Shown here: positions 45,660-54,225 of the stretch, piece by piece | How positions within the stretch are numbered: the stretch's first letter is position 1 | Layout: each line of letters begins with the position of its first letter | Assembly: GCF_014384995.1 (NCBI RefSeq) | Contig: NZ_JACRSY010000007.1 | Location: 72,868 to 136,867, forward strand | Reading direction: 5' to 3' | Source of the DNA: Zhenhengia yiwuensis | GTDB taxonomy: Bacteria > Bacillota > Clostridia > Lachnospirales > Cellulosilyticaceae | Length of the DNA: 64,000 nt | Translations under genes and position numbers: made by a program | The notes under the pieces: generated by a model | The model's database searches: none | What the model was told of the DNA's origin: nothing | Seen by the model: the letters and a program-made list of their open reading frames with translations, nothing else

Positions 45660-46031
45660 TCTTAAAACACGTACAGGTATCCCTACCATTCTAGATAAGT
45701 AAGTTTATCTGTACTACTAAGAAAAGTTTAGAACTTTTTAGCTCCCCCCCTAAAAATACTAAACTTTTTCTTAGGCCCTTCTACTTAGTGGTGGCAACTC
45801 CGTAGAAGAGAAACACTCTTGACAATTCTTGATTAAGCCACGTTCAATTGCATATAAGTCTTAACCTACTAACAAGCCAAAAGGTCATACCCAGCTTAGG
45901 TTAGCCGCCTCAGGAACTTGCAGTGATACATGTATTGGCATCCCTTTCACCTATAGGCCCTGACAACGCACACCAACGCTAGGTACTACCTCCTCACTTC
46001 TTAGTATGTATAGCCACTTTGCCTATTGAAC
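45660..46031. ncRNA. Gene-free, GC-elevated block, candidate long structured RNA
   Basis: There is no reading frame of useful length on either strand. Yet 45781-46020 is about 44 percent G+C by my count, well above the surrounding spacer DNA. It contains nested complementary arms: GTACAG/CTGTAC (45670/45709) enclosing two small hairpins; a hairpin of about 25 bp at 45717-45774 with a CTCCCCCC loop; and CTTCTAC/GTAGAAG (45779/45803). In the plus direction it would end at the terminator-like hairpin 46072-46132. I found no convincing promoter, so strand and ends are uncertain. I do not recognise an Rfam family. Confidence 0.4.
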
Positions 46032-46150
46032 ACCTACTTAATCACTTATGTCAAAAACCTTGCCACAACTTAAAAGCCAACCTAAGTCTCGCCCGTATTT
46101 CCAGGGGGGAAGGCGTACTTAGGTTGGCTTTTATTGTATAAAGTTATATT
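46032..46150. repeat. ~120-bp direct repeat, copy 2, containing a long hairpin
   Basis: Second copy of 43855-43975. The hairpin at 46072-46132 (AAAAGCCAACCTAAGT with its complement, inner CGCC/GGCG) is followed by T-rich DNA on both strands. It lies 13-30 bases beyond the M20 stop and probably ends that operon. Confidence 0.75.
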
Positions 46151-46162
46151 TTATATACTTTA

Positions 46163-47287
46163 TTACAAGTTTACCTTTTTCATTAAAACATCATATCCTG
46201 TATAGGCTAAGGCTAATGTTCCAACTAATAGCCTTTCATGACCAAGTGGTGTTATGGTAGCATCTGCTAATGCTCTACTATGTGCTGTTATATGACAATC
46301 TGAAATGCCTATATAAGGATGAATTGTTGGTGTAATATGACTTACATTGCCTATATCACTTGATCCAGCAGATTTTTTCTCTTTAATTTCTGTGATACCA
46401 AGCATTCTTAAGTTTTCGTTAAATGCCTCTGATAAATTTTCATTGGTTACTAAGTTATCATAAGGCAATTCATACCTTTCCATACTAAGGGTTGCACCTG
46501 TCATAAGGGCTGCCCCTTCTGCTATTTTTTTAACCTTTTCTACTACATCTTCTAATGTTTCTTTTGTTGCTGCTCTAAAATAAAACTGAGCAACAGCTTC
46601 GTCTGGTACTATATTCGCTGCTACACCACCACTTGTTATGATACCATGCATTCTAACATCTGGTGTAACATGTTGACGGAGAGCATCTATCCCATTAAAC
46701 AACTGAATCACACTATTTAAAGCATTTATTCCTTCATGAGGGCTAGCTGCTGCATGAGCTGTTTTCCCTTTATATGTAAATTGTAAGGGATAAAGTGCTA
46801 TAGTATCTCCACTTCTAATGGTTTCACTTGCTGGATGAGCCATCATAGCTACATCTAATTCATCAAATACACCATTTTCAGCCAATATAACTTTGGCGCC
46901 ATCCGTTTCTTCAGCTGGAGTACCATATACGACGATACGTCCTCCAACTTCATCTAATATTTTACTTAAAAGAACGCCTGCTCCCGCTGACATTGGACCT
47001 ATCATATTATGACCACACCCATGGCCTATTTCTGGTAAAGCATCATATTCGCATAAGTACCCTATTGTTGGTCCTTCTTTTTTACTATCAAAAGTTGCTC
47101 TAAAGGCTGTTTTTATATTTAAAAATTCTCTTTCTACATTAAAGTGATGCTCTTCTAAAAATGAAGTTAATATTTCTACTGCTTTAAACTCTTGATTTCC
47201 TAGTTCTGGATTATGATATATATATTCACTAATCTCGGCTAATCTATCTTTTATTTTTTGTCCTTCGTTAAATAGTATTTCTTTCAT
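46163..47287 (-). CDS. M20-family amidohydrolase/dipeptidase (AbgB/PM20D2-like)
   Basis: This 374-residue M20 metallohydrolase has metal-site motifs EYDALPEIGHGCGHNMIGP, TPAEETDGAK (the catalytic Glu pair), MMAHPASE and a late GISDCHITAHSRALA. The dimerisation domain begins at YKGKTAHAAASPHEG. The closest group by pattern is AbgB/PM20D2, whose members split amino-acyl amides; the mammalian member cuts dipeptides ending in lysine, ornithine or arginine. A lysine riboswitch controls this operon, and the gene follows the YfcC permease by 21 bases. Hydrolysis of an imported lysine-containing peptide or acyl-lysine is therefore a good hypothesis. Confidence 0.88.
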   Translation of the reverse strand: MKEILFNEGQKIKDRLAEISEYIYHNPELGNQEFKAVEILTSFLEEHHFNVEREFLNIKTAFRATFDSKKEGPTIGYLCEYDALPEIGHGCGHNMIGPMSAGAGVLLSKILDEVGGRIVVYGTPAEETDGAKVILAENGVFDELDVAMMAHPASETIRSGDTIALYPLQFTYKGKTAHAAASPHEGINALNSVIQLFNGIDALRQHVTPDVRMHGIITSGGVAANIVPDEAVAQFYFRAATKETLEDVVEKVKKIAEGAALMTGATLSMERYELPYDNLVTNENLSEAFNENLRMLGITEIKEKKSAGSSDIGNVSHITPTIHPYIGISDCHITAHSRALADATITPLGHERLLVGTLALAYTGYDVLMKKVNL

Positions 47288-47308
47288 ATAAATTTCTCCT
47301 TTGTGTTA

Positions 47309-48736
47309 TTAGCTCCATCCAATAACCTGAGCTATTGTTATAAAGGCTATCCCTAATGCAAATAGTACGCCTTGTAATGGAAGTATCCATTTGAGCCATT
47401 TCGCATAAGGAATACCTGCAACACCTATGCAAGCTATAAGTATTCCTGATGTTGGGAACATTGCATTTGAGAAGCCATCTCCTAACTGGAATATTAATAC
47501 TGTTAACTGACGCGATATGCCTATTAAATCTCCTAATGGTGCAAGTATTGGCATTGTTAATGCTGCTTGTCCTGAACCTGAACTAATGAAGAAATTGATA
47601 AACATTTGTACTGGTAACATTAAATAAGATGCAAGCATTCCTGAGATACTTCCTAGAACTTGTGCTAAGTGGAATAAGATAGTATCTATAATCCCAGCAT
47701 TTTCAGCGAGTATGACGATACTTCTTGCAAAACCTAGCATAATTGCAGCACCTATCATGTCTTTTGCACCTAGTATAAAAGCATCTGCCATTTCATCTAA
47801 ACTTAACTTTCCTACTATCCCGGCTAATAATCCTGTTACTAAAAATACTGCTGCAATTTGTGGAATCCAGAAGCCCTTAGCTAATACGCCCCATACAATG
47901 GTGCCCATACATAATGCAATTAATAAAAGGATGATTTTATGAGAGAACAAAAACTGATCATCTTGACTTTCAAAATTTGTTAAGTTTTGACGCTTTTTCT
48001 GGTCACTTTCATAAACAGGGCTTAATTTAGGATTTTTCTTGATTTTGTTAGCATAAATCATAATAAATACTATGGCTACCAGCGTTGATACAAGCCATAT
48101 AAGCGTTCTATACCCTATTCCTGAATACATTGGTATTTCTGCTATGGACTGAGCAATACCTACATTAAACGGGTTAAGCATTGCTGCTGCAAATCCTGTA
48201 TTACATGCTAAGTATGTAATAGCTACTGCTACTATACTATCGTACCCTAGTACTAAAGTAAGGGGGATCATCATTGCAATAAAAGGTATAGCCTCTTCTG
48301 TCATACCAAATACTGCCCCGCCTAAAGAAAACATAAAAAATATAATTGGGATAATGAAAATTTCTTTCCCTTTAAATACATTTACGATACGCATTATACC
48401 AAAGTCTATTGCCTTTGTTTTTGTAATAATATTAAACGCACCACCCACTATAAATAAAAATGCTATAATTTCAGCACCTTCTATAATCCCTTGAATAGGC
48501 GCTTGTAAAACATCAAATACACCTTGTGGCTTGCTCTCTACATACTTAAATGAACCATCTACAACTACTGTTTTGCCTGCTTCATTTACTATTTTTTCAT
48601 AAGCACCACCTGGTACTAAGTATGTAGCTACTGCAACAAGTAATATGATTGCACTTATAATTACCAGCGTATGTGGTACTTTAAATCCTCCACCTCTTTT
48701 TTGGGCGACTTCTTTATTTGATTTTGTTAGATTCAT
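47309..48736 (-). CDS. YfcC-family (DcuC/ArcD-superfamily) amino-acid or peptide permease
   Basis: This permease has about 475 residues and at least eleven helices. The N-terminal VPHTLVIISAIILLVAVATYLVPGGAY is the YfcC signature, followed by FIVGGAFNIITKTKAIDFG and the paired loops FGMTEEAIPFIAMMIPL and FSNAMFPTSGILIACIGVAG. Members carry amino acids, peptides or C4 acids. The upstream lysine riboswitch implies lysine or a lysine precursor or derivative as cargo. I chose the ATG at 48736 (10 bases after AGGA) over the GTG three codons upstream. Confidence 0.9.
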   Translation of the reverse strand: MNLTKSNKEVAQKRGGGFKVPHTLVIISAIILLVAVATYLVPGGAYEKIVNEAGKTVVVDGSFKYVESKPQGVFDVLQAPIQGIIEGAEIIAFLFIVGGAFNIITKTKAIDFGIMRIVNVFKGKEIFIIPIIFFMFSLGGAVFGMTEEAIPFIAMMIPLTLVLGYDSIVAVAITYLACNTGFAAAMLNPFNVGIAQSIAEIPMYSGIGYRTLIWLVSTLVAIVFIMIYANKIKKNPKLSPVYESDQKKRQNLTNFESQDDQFLFSHKIILLLIALCMGTIVWGVLAKGFWIPQIAAVFLVTGLLAGIVGKLSLDEMADAFILGAKDMIGAAIMLGFARSIVILAENAGIIDTILFHLAQVLGSISGMLASYLMLPVQMFINFFISSGSGQAALTMPILAPLGDLIGISRQLTVLIFQLGDGFSNAMFPTSGILIACIGVAGIPYAKWLKWILPLQGVLFALGIAFITIAQVIGWS

Positions 48737-48767
48737 TCTTCTCACTTCCTATCTTATTATTAGTCCA

Positions 48768-48809
48768 TAAAAAAAGTCTTGAGTGAAGCTCATCACTCAA
48801 GACTTTTTA
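48768..48809 (-). terminator. Terminator of the lysine-riboswitch expression platform
   Basis: AGTCTTGAGTGA pairs perfectly with TCACTCAAGACT, followed on the reverse strand by TTTTTTT, 30 bases before the YfcC start. It should form when lysine is bound. Confidence 0.88.
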
Positions 48810-48878
48810 TCTAATAATATATTTTTAATCGAACTCTACTTATAACCCAATTTAAAAATAATAAAATATATCTATCGT

Positions 48879-49046
48879 GATAGCTCATCATAAATAACTT
48901 TATGACAGTGTTATGCATATTCTACATAACCCCAACTCTATAGCCTTAAAGCTTTCAGCTATAGGTTTCGGCGGTCTTTCCTTTAGGTTTGTTTCACTGT
49001 TTGCTCAAACTCCACAAACTTACTTTTAAATCCCGCAACCTCTATC
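48879..49046 (-). promoter_or_regulatory. Lysine riboswitch (L box) aptamer
   Basis: Read on the reverse strand, the conserved core appears in order: GATAGAGGTTGCGG at the 5' side of P1, AAAAGTAAG, GGAG, GTGAAACAAACC, AAAGG, the invariant GCCGAAA, GTTGGGGTT, CACTGTCA, and the closing GAGCTATC that pairs with GATAG to form P1. Layout and spacing match L boxes such as that of B. subtilis lysC. With the terminator downstream it should switch the YfcC-M20 operon off when lysine is plentiful. Confidence 0.93.
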
Positions 49047-49072
49047 TTCTTTTATTCTATTTTGCTGAACCC

Positions 49073-49101
49073 ATTATATATTAAAATTTTATATTTGTAA
49101 A
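49073..49101 (-). promoter_or_regulatory. Promoter of the lysine-riboswitch operon
   Basis: TTTACA and TATAAT with exactly 17 bases between them on the reverse strand; start expected near 49066, some 20 bases before the aptamer. Confidence 0.8.
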
Positions 49102-49171
49102 CATATCTTTTAATAATAACTATCTTTAGCATTTTTTACCAAATCGGTTTATGAACTTTGACCCAATCTTT

Positions 49172-49588
49172 TTATAACCTGTTAACACTAAACAGAGCAA
49201 TACGCTCTCTAAGCTCAATTACCTTTTCTTCTATAAGCCTAGCTGTCTTGATAAACTCTTCATCAGCCTTTCCTGATGGGTCCTCAAGTCCCCAATCTTC
49301 TCTATGTTTACATGGTAAGGATGGACAAGCTACATTACATCCCATTGTTATCACCACATCCACTTCTGGAATGTCCTCTAAAAGTTTACTCTTTTGCGTT
49401 TTATTCATATCAATCCCATATAAGTCCTTGATAATTCTTACAGCATCTTGATTAATTTCTGGTCTTAGCTCTGTCCCTGCTGAATAACTTTCAAATACAT
49501 CCAAGGCGAAATGTTTTCCTAAAGCCTCCGCCATTTGAGATCTACAAGAATTATGTACACATATAAAAGCCACCTTTAATTTATTCAT
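49172..49588 (-). CDS. arsC: Thioredoxin-coupled arsenate reductase (LMW-PTPase fold)
   Basis: This 138-residue protein has the nucleophile loop CVHNSCRS (C10) as in low-molecular-weight phosphatases and pI258-type ArsC. The redox cysteines lie in MGCNVACPSLPC (C84, C88, C93), and the late aspartate in WGLEDPSG. It reduces arsenate to arsenite using thioredoxin, for which the trxB pair at 4.5 kb is available. It is the last gene of a minus-strand group MFS-arsR-MATE-arsC. No arsB or acr3 is in the group. Confidence 0.93.
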   Translation of the reverse strand: MNKLKVAFICVHNSCRSQMAEALGKHFALDVFESYSAGTELRPEINQDAVRIIKDLYGIDMNKTQKSKLLEDIPEVDVVITMGCNVACPSLPCKHREDWGLEDPSGKADEEFIKTARLIEEKVIELRERIALFSVNRL

Positions 49589-49674
49589 TCGTTTATACTC
49601 TCCTTTTTACCAAACTATTCTCCTGTTATTTGCCATTTTAATAAGGTCAAGACTCTTACATAACCTTATCCTTT

Positions 49675-51030
49675 CTAGGCATTATACCCCTTAAATACCT
49701 TTTCATCTACTGCATCACATCTATATTGTTTCTGCACTTTTAGCTTATAGTATAAATAAGCCACTACACCTTTTAATAAACTAGAGAGTGTAATGCTCCA
49801 CCATATACCATTTATCTCAAAAAGCTGTATAAATAAAAGGGCCATTGGAATACGTAATACAGTAAATAGAATGCTAATCTTAGCTGATACTTTAGGTATT
49901 CCTATCCCTGTAAACAGACCATTCGTAATCATTTCAAGAGCACTAAATATTTGTGAAAAAGCAATAATACGTAAATAACTACTTGCTATCTCTATCGTTG
50001 TAACTTCATGAATAAAAAGTTTTACAATGGATCCTGGAATAATTAAAAAAATCATGGTCGTTGCTAGAGCGTACGCCCCTCCTATTTTAATGGCTGTGGC
50101 ATAACCCTCATGGATTCTCTCATACTTCTTAGCGCCAAAGTTTTGACCTGTAAAGCTGGCTACAGCTCCATTTAGTCCACCTATTACCATATAAGTTACA
50201 GATTCAATTTGTAGACCAATTTTTTGAGCTGCTAGAGCATCTGATCCAAATATAGCTATCATTCGAGCGAGTATAATATTCACGAAAGTGAAAAGTATCC
50301 TTTGGAAGGACATAGGAAATCCTAGCTTCATAATCTCAACAACTTTTTCATACTCTATCCCAATTGTTTTATCAAAAAATAAAATGCTTCTCCCCTTGTA
50401 CAAGAATAAGAAAAACATAGTAACATTTGCAATAAGCGTTGCAACAGCAGCCCCTAAAACTCCCATTTTAAATGTATATATCAAGATAGGATCTAAAATA
50501 ATATTCATTATAATACCTATGGCACTAATCTTAAAAGCTTCTTTATTATTTCCAAAGCTCCCTAAAAGCCTTGTAAATAGTAAATTAAAAAATGCAAAAA
50601 ATAGCATAGGTGCACTATATGCTAAATAAAGATAAGCATTCTGCTCAACCTCTACATTCCCAAGTTGTAAAAAGCTAATAAAGCTTTTTCCTGCAAAAAG
50701 GAGTAGCACCGCATAAAGTAAACCTAATAGACCATTTAGTACTAGACTTGCATTCATATAGGCCTTCGTTTCATACTCATTTTTCTTGCCCACTGCATGG
50801 GCTACTTTTATTCCTGCGCCAATAACCACCATTGCATTAATAGAGTAGCCTAGTCCTATAAAGAAGCTTGAAGAACCAATACTAGCAACAGCATCTGTTC
50901 CTAATCTCCCTACCCACAACATATCTACTAAGTTATATGCAAATTGTAATAAGGATCCCCCCATAATAGGTAGTGCAAGTGCTGTAAGCACCCTTAATAC
51001 ATTGCCCTTTGTTAAATCTGTCTTTTTCAT
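49675..51030 (-). CDS. MATE-family exporter
   Basis: This 451-residue membrane protein has twelve helices. The opening VLTALALPIMGGSLLQFAYNLVDMLWVG is the MATE first helix and N-lobe signature, and the repeat in the second half begins MKLGFPMSFQRILFTFVNIIL. It lies between arsR and arsC and so may export an arsenical or a drug, but that is only positional inference. The family normally uses Na+ or H+. It has its own promoter at 51131-51159. Confidence 0.9.
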   Translation of the reverse strand: MKKTDLTKGNVLRVLTALALPIMGGSLLQFAYNLVDMLWVGRLGTDAVASIGSSSFFIGLGYSINAMVVIGAGIKVAHAVGKKNEYETKAYMNASLVLNGLLGLLYAVLLLFAGKSFISFLQLGNVEVEQNAYLYLAYSAPMLFFAFFNLLFTRLLGSFGNNKEAFKISAIGIIMNIILDPILIYTFKMGVLGAAVATLIANVTMFFLFLYKGRSILFFDKTIGIEYEKVVEIMKLGFPMSFQRILFTFVNIILARMIAIFGSDALAAQKIGLQIESVTYMVIGGLNGAVASFTGQNFGAKKYERIHEGYATAIKIGGAYALATTMIFLIIPGSIVKLFIHEVTTIEIASSYLRIIAFSQIFSALEMITNGLFTGIGIPKVSAKISILFTVLRIPMALLFIQLFEINGIWWSITLSSLLKGVVAYLYYKLKVQKQYRCDAVDEKVFKGYNA

Positions 51031-51130
51031 TTTGTCTCCCTATTTCTTTATGTTTTTATAGACTTAAATGCTCAAATACTAGGCCTATCGAGTCGTAAAC
51101 CTGAGCTTATATGGATAACGCTCTATAGCA

Positions 51131-51159
51131 AACTTATCATGCATATAGATAACTGTCAA
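51131..51159 (-). promoter_or_regulatory. Promoter of the MATE-arsC unit
   Basis: A perfect TTGACA and TAAGTT, 17 bases apart on the reverse strand, about 100 bases before the MATE start. Confidence 0.6.
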
Positions 51160-51205
51160 TATGTTCTCTATTGTATTTTATATACTCTAGTTTGTATTTT
51201 AATTG

Positions 51206-51248
51206 CAAAAAATAGGTAGGATACCTACCTGATACCCTACCTATTTTT
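51206..51248 (-). terminator. Terminator after arsR
   Basis: AAAAATAGGTAGG pairs with CCTACCTATTTTT around a short inner stem; the arm includes the last codons of arsR. Confidence 0.8.
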
Positions 51249-51518
51249 ATTGACATCTTCATAAATATCTTTAACGATCTCTAACCTCTCATTGTTTATG
51301 GTATATTTCATCCATGAACCTTCCTTGACTCCTTTTACAAGCCCACATTCCGTTAAAATCTTCATATGGTATGACAATGTAGGTTGAGTAATATTGAATT
51401 CTTCTAAAATATTGCATGCACAAAGTTCTCCACTTGAAAGCATTTGAATAATCTTAAGCCTTGTTTCATCTGCTAGTGCTTTAAATACACTCACATATTC
51501 ACGATATGGATACTTCAT
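51237..51518 (-). CDS. arsR: ArsR-family metalloregulator
   Basis: This 93-residue winged-helix repressor has the recognition helix ITQPTLSYHMKIL. The metal-sensing C33-A-C35 sits in GELCACNILEEF, the alpha3 arsenite-type site. It should repress until As(III) or Sb(III) binds. It follows the MFS gene by 32 bases and precedes the MATE gene. Its short length is normal for ArsR. Confidence 0.93.
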   Translation of the reverse strand: MKYPYREYVSVFKALADETRLKIIQMLSSGELCACNILEEFNITQPTLSYHMKILTECGLVKGVKEGSWMKYTINNERLEIVKDIYEDVNKNR

Positions 51519-51550
51519 TCCTTCACCTCTATTACATTTTGCATATATTC

Positions 51551-52720
51551 TTATACCATTTTATCTTTACATACTTTACTCACTCTTTCTGAAGTTACGA
51601 ACATAATAAGCACTAAAACGACTAAAAAGTAAGGTAGTAAATTGAAAGTAGTAGCCTTTGCGATCATCCCAAATAATGGTGGCATCAAAGTACTGCCTAC
51701 ATAAGCTGTTGCCATTTGAATACCCATTATCCCCTGAGATATTTCCTTTCCAAATCTATTAGGTGTCTCATGGAGCATCGCCGGATAAATAGGCGCGCAA
51801 CCTAGGCCAACCAATATCAGACCTGCTAATTGCAAGTAACTTGAGTAAGGTATAATCAATAATAGAGCTCCGCAGATACAGATTATTTGCCCTATTCTAA
51901 TCATTTTCTTATTATTAAAATACATGGCTAAGAATCCTGCTACAAGTCTACCCACTGTAATACCTAAGTAAAAAAGCGCTGCCCATTTTGCAGCTTTTTC
52001 TGCCGGGATGCCTTTACTTATAACCAAATAAGAACTTGCCCATAACCCTGTCGTTAGCTCAACTGCGCAGTAACAAAAAAAGGCCACAAGTGCTGGTTTT
52101 GCTCCTTTTATTTTAAGTAAAGCACGAATATTTATATCGCTCTTAGTAGCTTCCTCTTCATTTGTATGGGTTTCAAACTTCTTCCACAAAGGCAATGAAA
52201 CAACTAGCCCTATCACTAAAACAGCCTGAATAAACCCAATTGTAGCATAACCTATTCTCCAGCCATTTTCTTTTAAGAGAAACAGGGACATAATGAATGG
52301 TCCTGCTGTAGCCCCTATTCCCCAAAAACAATGAAGCCAGTTCATATGCTTTGCTTCATAATGCAGCGCAACAAAGTTATTTAATGCAGAATCTACAGCA
52401 CCTGCTCCTATTCCCATTGGAATGCCAAGTATACAAATCCAAAGAAAACTTGGTGAAAAGTATATACCAAGTAGCCCTGCTGCTGTTAAAAATACGCTGG
52501 CAGTTGTTACGATACCCGTTCCAAATCTTCTAATGAGCTTTGCACTAAAGAAGCTTGATATAATCGTTCCTCCCGAAACAATCATTGTAGATAAACCAGC
52601 TGCTGATACAGGTACATTAAAATCTTGATAAATCATTGGCCATGCCGATCCTAAAATAGCATCTGGGAGCCCCAGACTAATAAAGGCTATATAAATAATA
52701 ATTAATAATGTAGTAAGCAT
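51551..52720 (-). CDS. MFS transporter
   Basis: This permease has about 389 residues and twelve helices. The MFS loop pattern is SFFSAKLIRRFGTGIV between helices 2 and 3, and the second-half repeat is GRLVAGFLAMYFNNKKMIRIG. The pattern is like that of YfkF/FucP-type carriers, and the cargo is unknown. The start at 52720 is set by AGAGGAG; a frame eleven codons longer has no site. Placed just before arsR, it could be an arsenical or unrelated exporter. Confidence 0.85.
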   Translation of the reverse strand: MLTTLLIIIYIAFISLGLPDAILGSAWPMIYQDFNVPVSAAGLSTMIVSGGTIISSFFSAKLIRRFGTGIVTTASVFLTAAGLLGIYFSPSFLWICILGIPMGIGAGAVDSALNNFVALHYEAKHMNWLHCFWGIGATAGPFIMSLFLLKENGWRIGYATIGFIQAVLVIGLVVSLPLWKKFETHTNEEEATKSDINIRALLKIKGAKPALVAFFCYCAVELTTGLWASSYLVISKGIPAEKAAKWAALFYLGITVGRLVAGFLAMYFNNKKMIRIGQIICICGALLLIIPYSSYLQLAGLILVGLGCAPIYPAMLHETPNRFGKEISQGIMGIQMATAYVGSTLMPPLFGMIAKATTFNLLPYFLVVLVLIMFVTSERVSKVCKDKMV

Positions 52721-52800
52721 ACTTTCTCCTCTATATTGATTTCTTTCATTCATTAAGTATCTTTAATATATATATTTTTATTTAGCCAGTCAATCTAATT

Positions 52801-53229
52801 TTATTGTCTTAAGTATAAAAATGGCATATCTTTTAAAATTAAAACTGTATCCTCATCATTGAGATTGAACATGTTTTTAAAATGGTCATAAAAATTGCAG
52901 ATTTGTTGGCAATAAGGCTGTATTCCTTCTATACCTTGATAAGTAGCTAAAATAGGATATTTTTTACTCCACGCACTTGTCCAGTCAATTTCATCAACTA
53001 TCATTTCTATGCTTGTAATATCGCCACTAAGATTACTTCCACTTATAAGGTAGTCATAACTTACATTATAGAGTTGACTTAACAATTTTACTTTAATTAA
53101 TTCTGGAACTGTTTGGTCAGTTTCCCACTTGCTCACAGTTTGTCTAGATACCTCTAATCGATCTGCAACATCTTCTTGAGATAATCCAGCTTTTTTACGC
53201 AAATCTAGTAATTTATCACCTAATGACAT
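52801..53229 (-). CDS. XRE-family HTH regulator
   Basis: The protein has about 142 residues. The N-terminal HTH (about 4-60) reads LGDKLLDLRKKAGLSQEDVADRLEVSRQTVSKWE, a clear Cro/C1-type fold. The C-terminal part (about 75-142) is an uncharacterised domain of mixed helices. The frame can start from GTG at 53238 or ATG at 53229; the latter is preferred. Its target is unknown. Confidence 0.88.
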   Translation of the reverse strand: MSLGDKLLDLRKKAGLSQEDVADRLEVSRQTVSKWETDQTVPELIKVKLLSQLYNVSYDYLISGSNLSGDITSIEMIVDEIDWTSAWSKKYPILATYQGIEGIQPYCQQICNFYDHFKNMFNLNDEDTVLILKDMPFLYLRQ

Positions 53230-53660
53230 TATAATCACCAGCCTTTCAATGAGTCTAAGTTCACTTGTGTGTAGTATACCTCACATATCAACTACTTTCT
53301 ACCAAGTAAAGTTGGAATTTTGTCAACTAAACTTAACATCTCAATACTATTTGCTATGTATAATAAATGGCAGCAAGTAAATATCTATTTTACAATTATT
53401 TTAACACTCTAATAAGTTTATTTAAATATTTATCATTTTACTATTTAATTCTAATCACCAATAATAATTTCCCTATCTTGTACAGAAATGACCCAATCAT
53501 TAATAAAGAGCTTGGTTATATTTTTAGTATCTATAAGCGGACTGTCACTCCTTTCATATCTCCATACTACCTCACCACCACTAGTAAATATAATCAAAAA
53601 AAGATAGCATCTACTAAAAGTGCTATCTCAATCCAAAGATTAACTATTTGGTTAGTTGTA
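53230..53660. other. Intergenic region between XRE and DUF5412 genes
   Basis: About 430 AT-rich bases. It holds the XRE promoter region and the terminator at 53594-53628. A 111-codon plus-strand frame (53367-53702) overlaps the DUF5412 gene, has a poor start and no similarity that I recognise, so I do not call it. Confidence 0.45.
53594..53628 (-). terminator. Terminator after the DUF5412 gene
   Basis: GATAGCA pairs with TGCTATC; followed on the reverse strand by TTTTTTT. Confidence 0.75.
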
Positions 53661-54026
53661 TTATTCACGTCTATAATCATAAGTATCTTTTTCTACATCT
53701 AACACTATGTCATTTATTTTAACAGTTCTATCATCCAACCACTCAACCGTTGCTGTTTGACAATGATATTGCCAATAAATATTTTTGCTTATTCTACTTT
53801 CTTGATTTGTCACAACCCCTAATACAGCATAATCAACGGTTGCACCACCATTATTTAAATAGGTTGTCACTTCATAGGTTTGCCCTGGAGATAAATAGCT
53901 TCCTAACAACTCTTGCCCTTTTATACGTTGCACATCAAAAAATGCCCAGTAAATACCGTAAGCAAGCACACAAATAAGAATCAAAATAACTAAACATACT
54001 TCCCTAAATCGGTTACTAAGACTCAT
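53661..54026 (-). CDS. DUF5412-family membrane-anchored protein
   Basis: This 121-residue protein has one N-terminal membrane helix (about 8-30) and an outside beta-rich domain. The conserved blocks are YLNNGGATVDYAVLGVV, NIYWQYHC and VEWLDDRTVKINDIVLDV, the pattern of DUF5412. No function is known for the family. The start follows GGGGGAAG, and it stands alone with its own terminator. Confidence 0.85.
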   Translation of the reverse strand: MSLSNRFREVCLVILILICVLAYGIYWAFFDVQRIKGQELLGSYLSPGQTYEVTTYLNNGGATVDYAVLGVVTNQESRISKNIYWQYHCQTATVEWLDDRTVKINDIVLDVEKDTYDYRRE

Positions 54027-54186
54027 ATCTTCCCCCTGTCTTTCATTTCTATCACCAATAAGATATCTATTTGTTTACTATTAGTATAACATGTCTCCGA
54101 AGCTCCATGTACCCTAAAGGAATCTATTCTTATTTTGAACAAATTCTTTCCTTTCTTTATAAATGATTATTACTCTATTCCAAAAT

Positions 54187-54218
54187 AAAAGGGAAGGTTT
54201 TAAATCCCTTCCCTTTTC
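54187..54218 (-). terminator. Terminator of the GntR/ABC/lipoprotein operon
   Basis: AAAAGGGAAGG pairs perfectly with CCTTCCCTTTT; T-rich on the reverse strand. Confidence 0.8.
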
Positions 54219-54225
54219 TATAAGC

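Noticed and set aside
45660..46150. Possible RNase P RNA, tmRNA or group II intron
   Set aside because: The expected cores (RNase P P4 sequence, tmRNA acceptor end with a CCA-type stem, intron domain V) are not visible on either strand.
53367..53702. Plus-strand 111-codon frame after the XRE gene
   Set aside because: It overlaps the 3' end of the DUF5412 gene and its terminator, has no good ribosome binding site, and shows no recognisable family.
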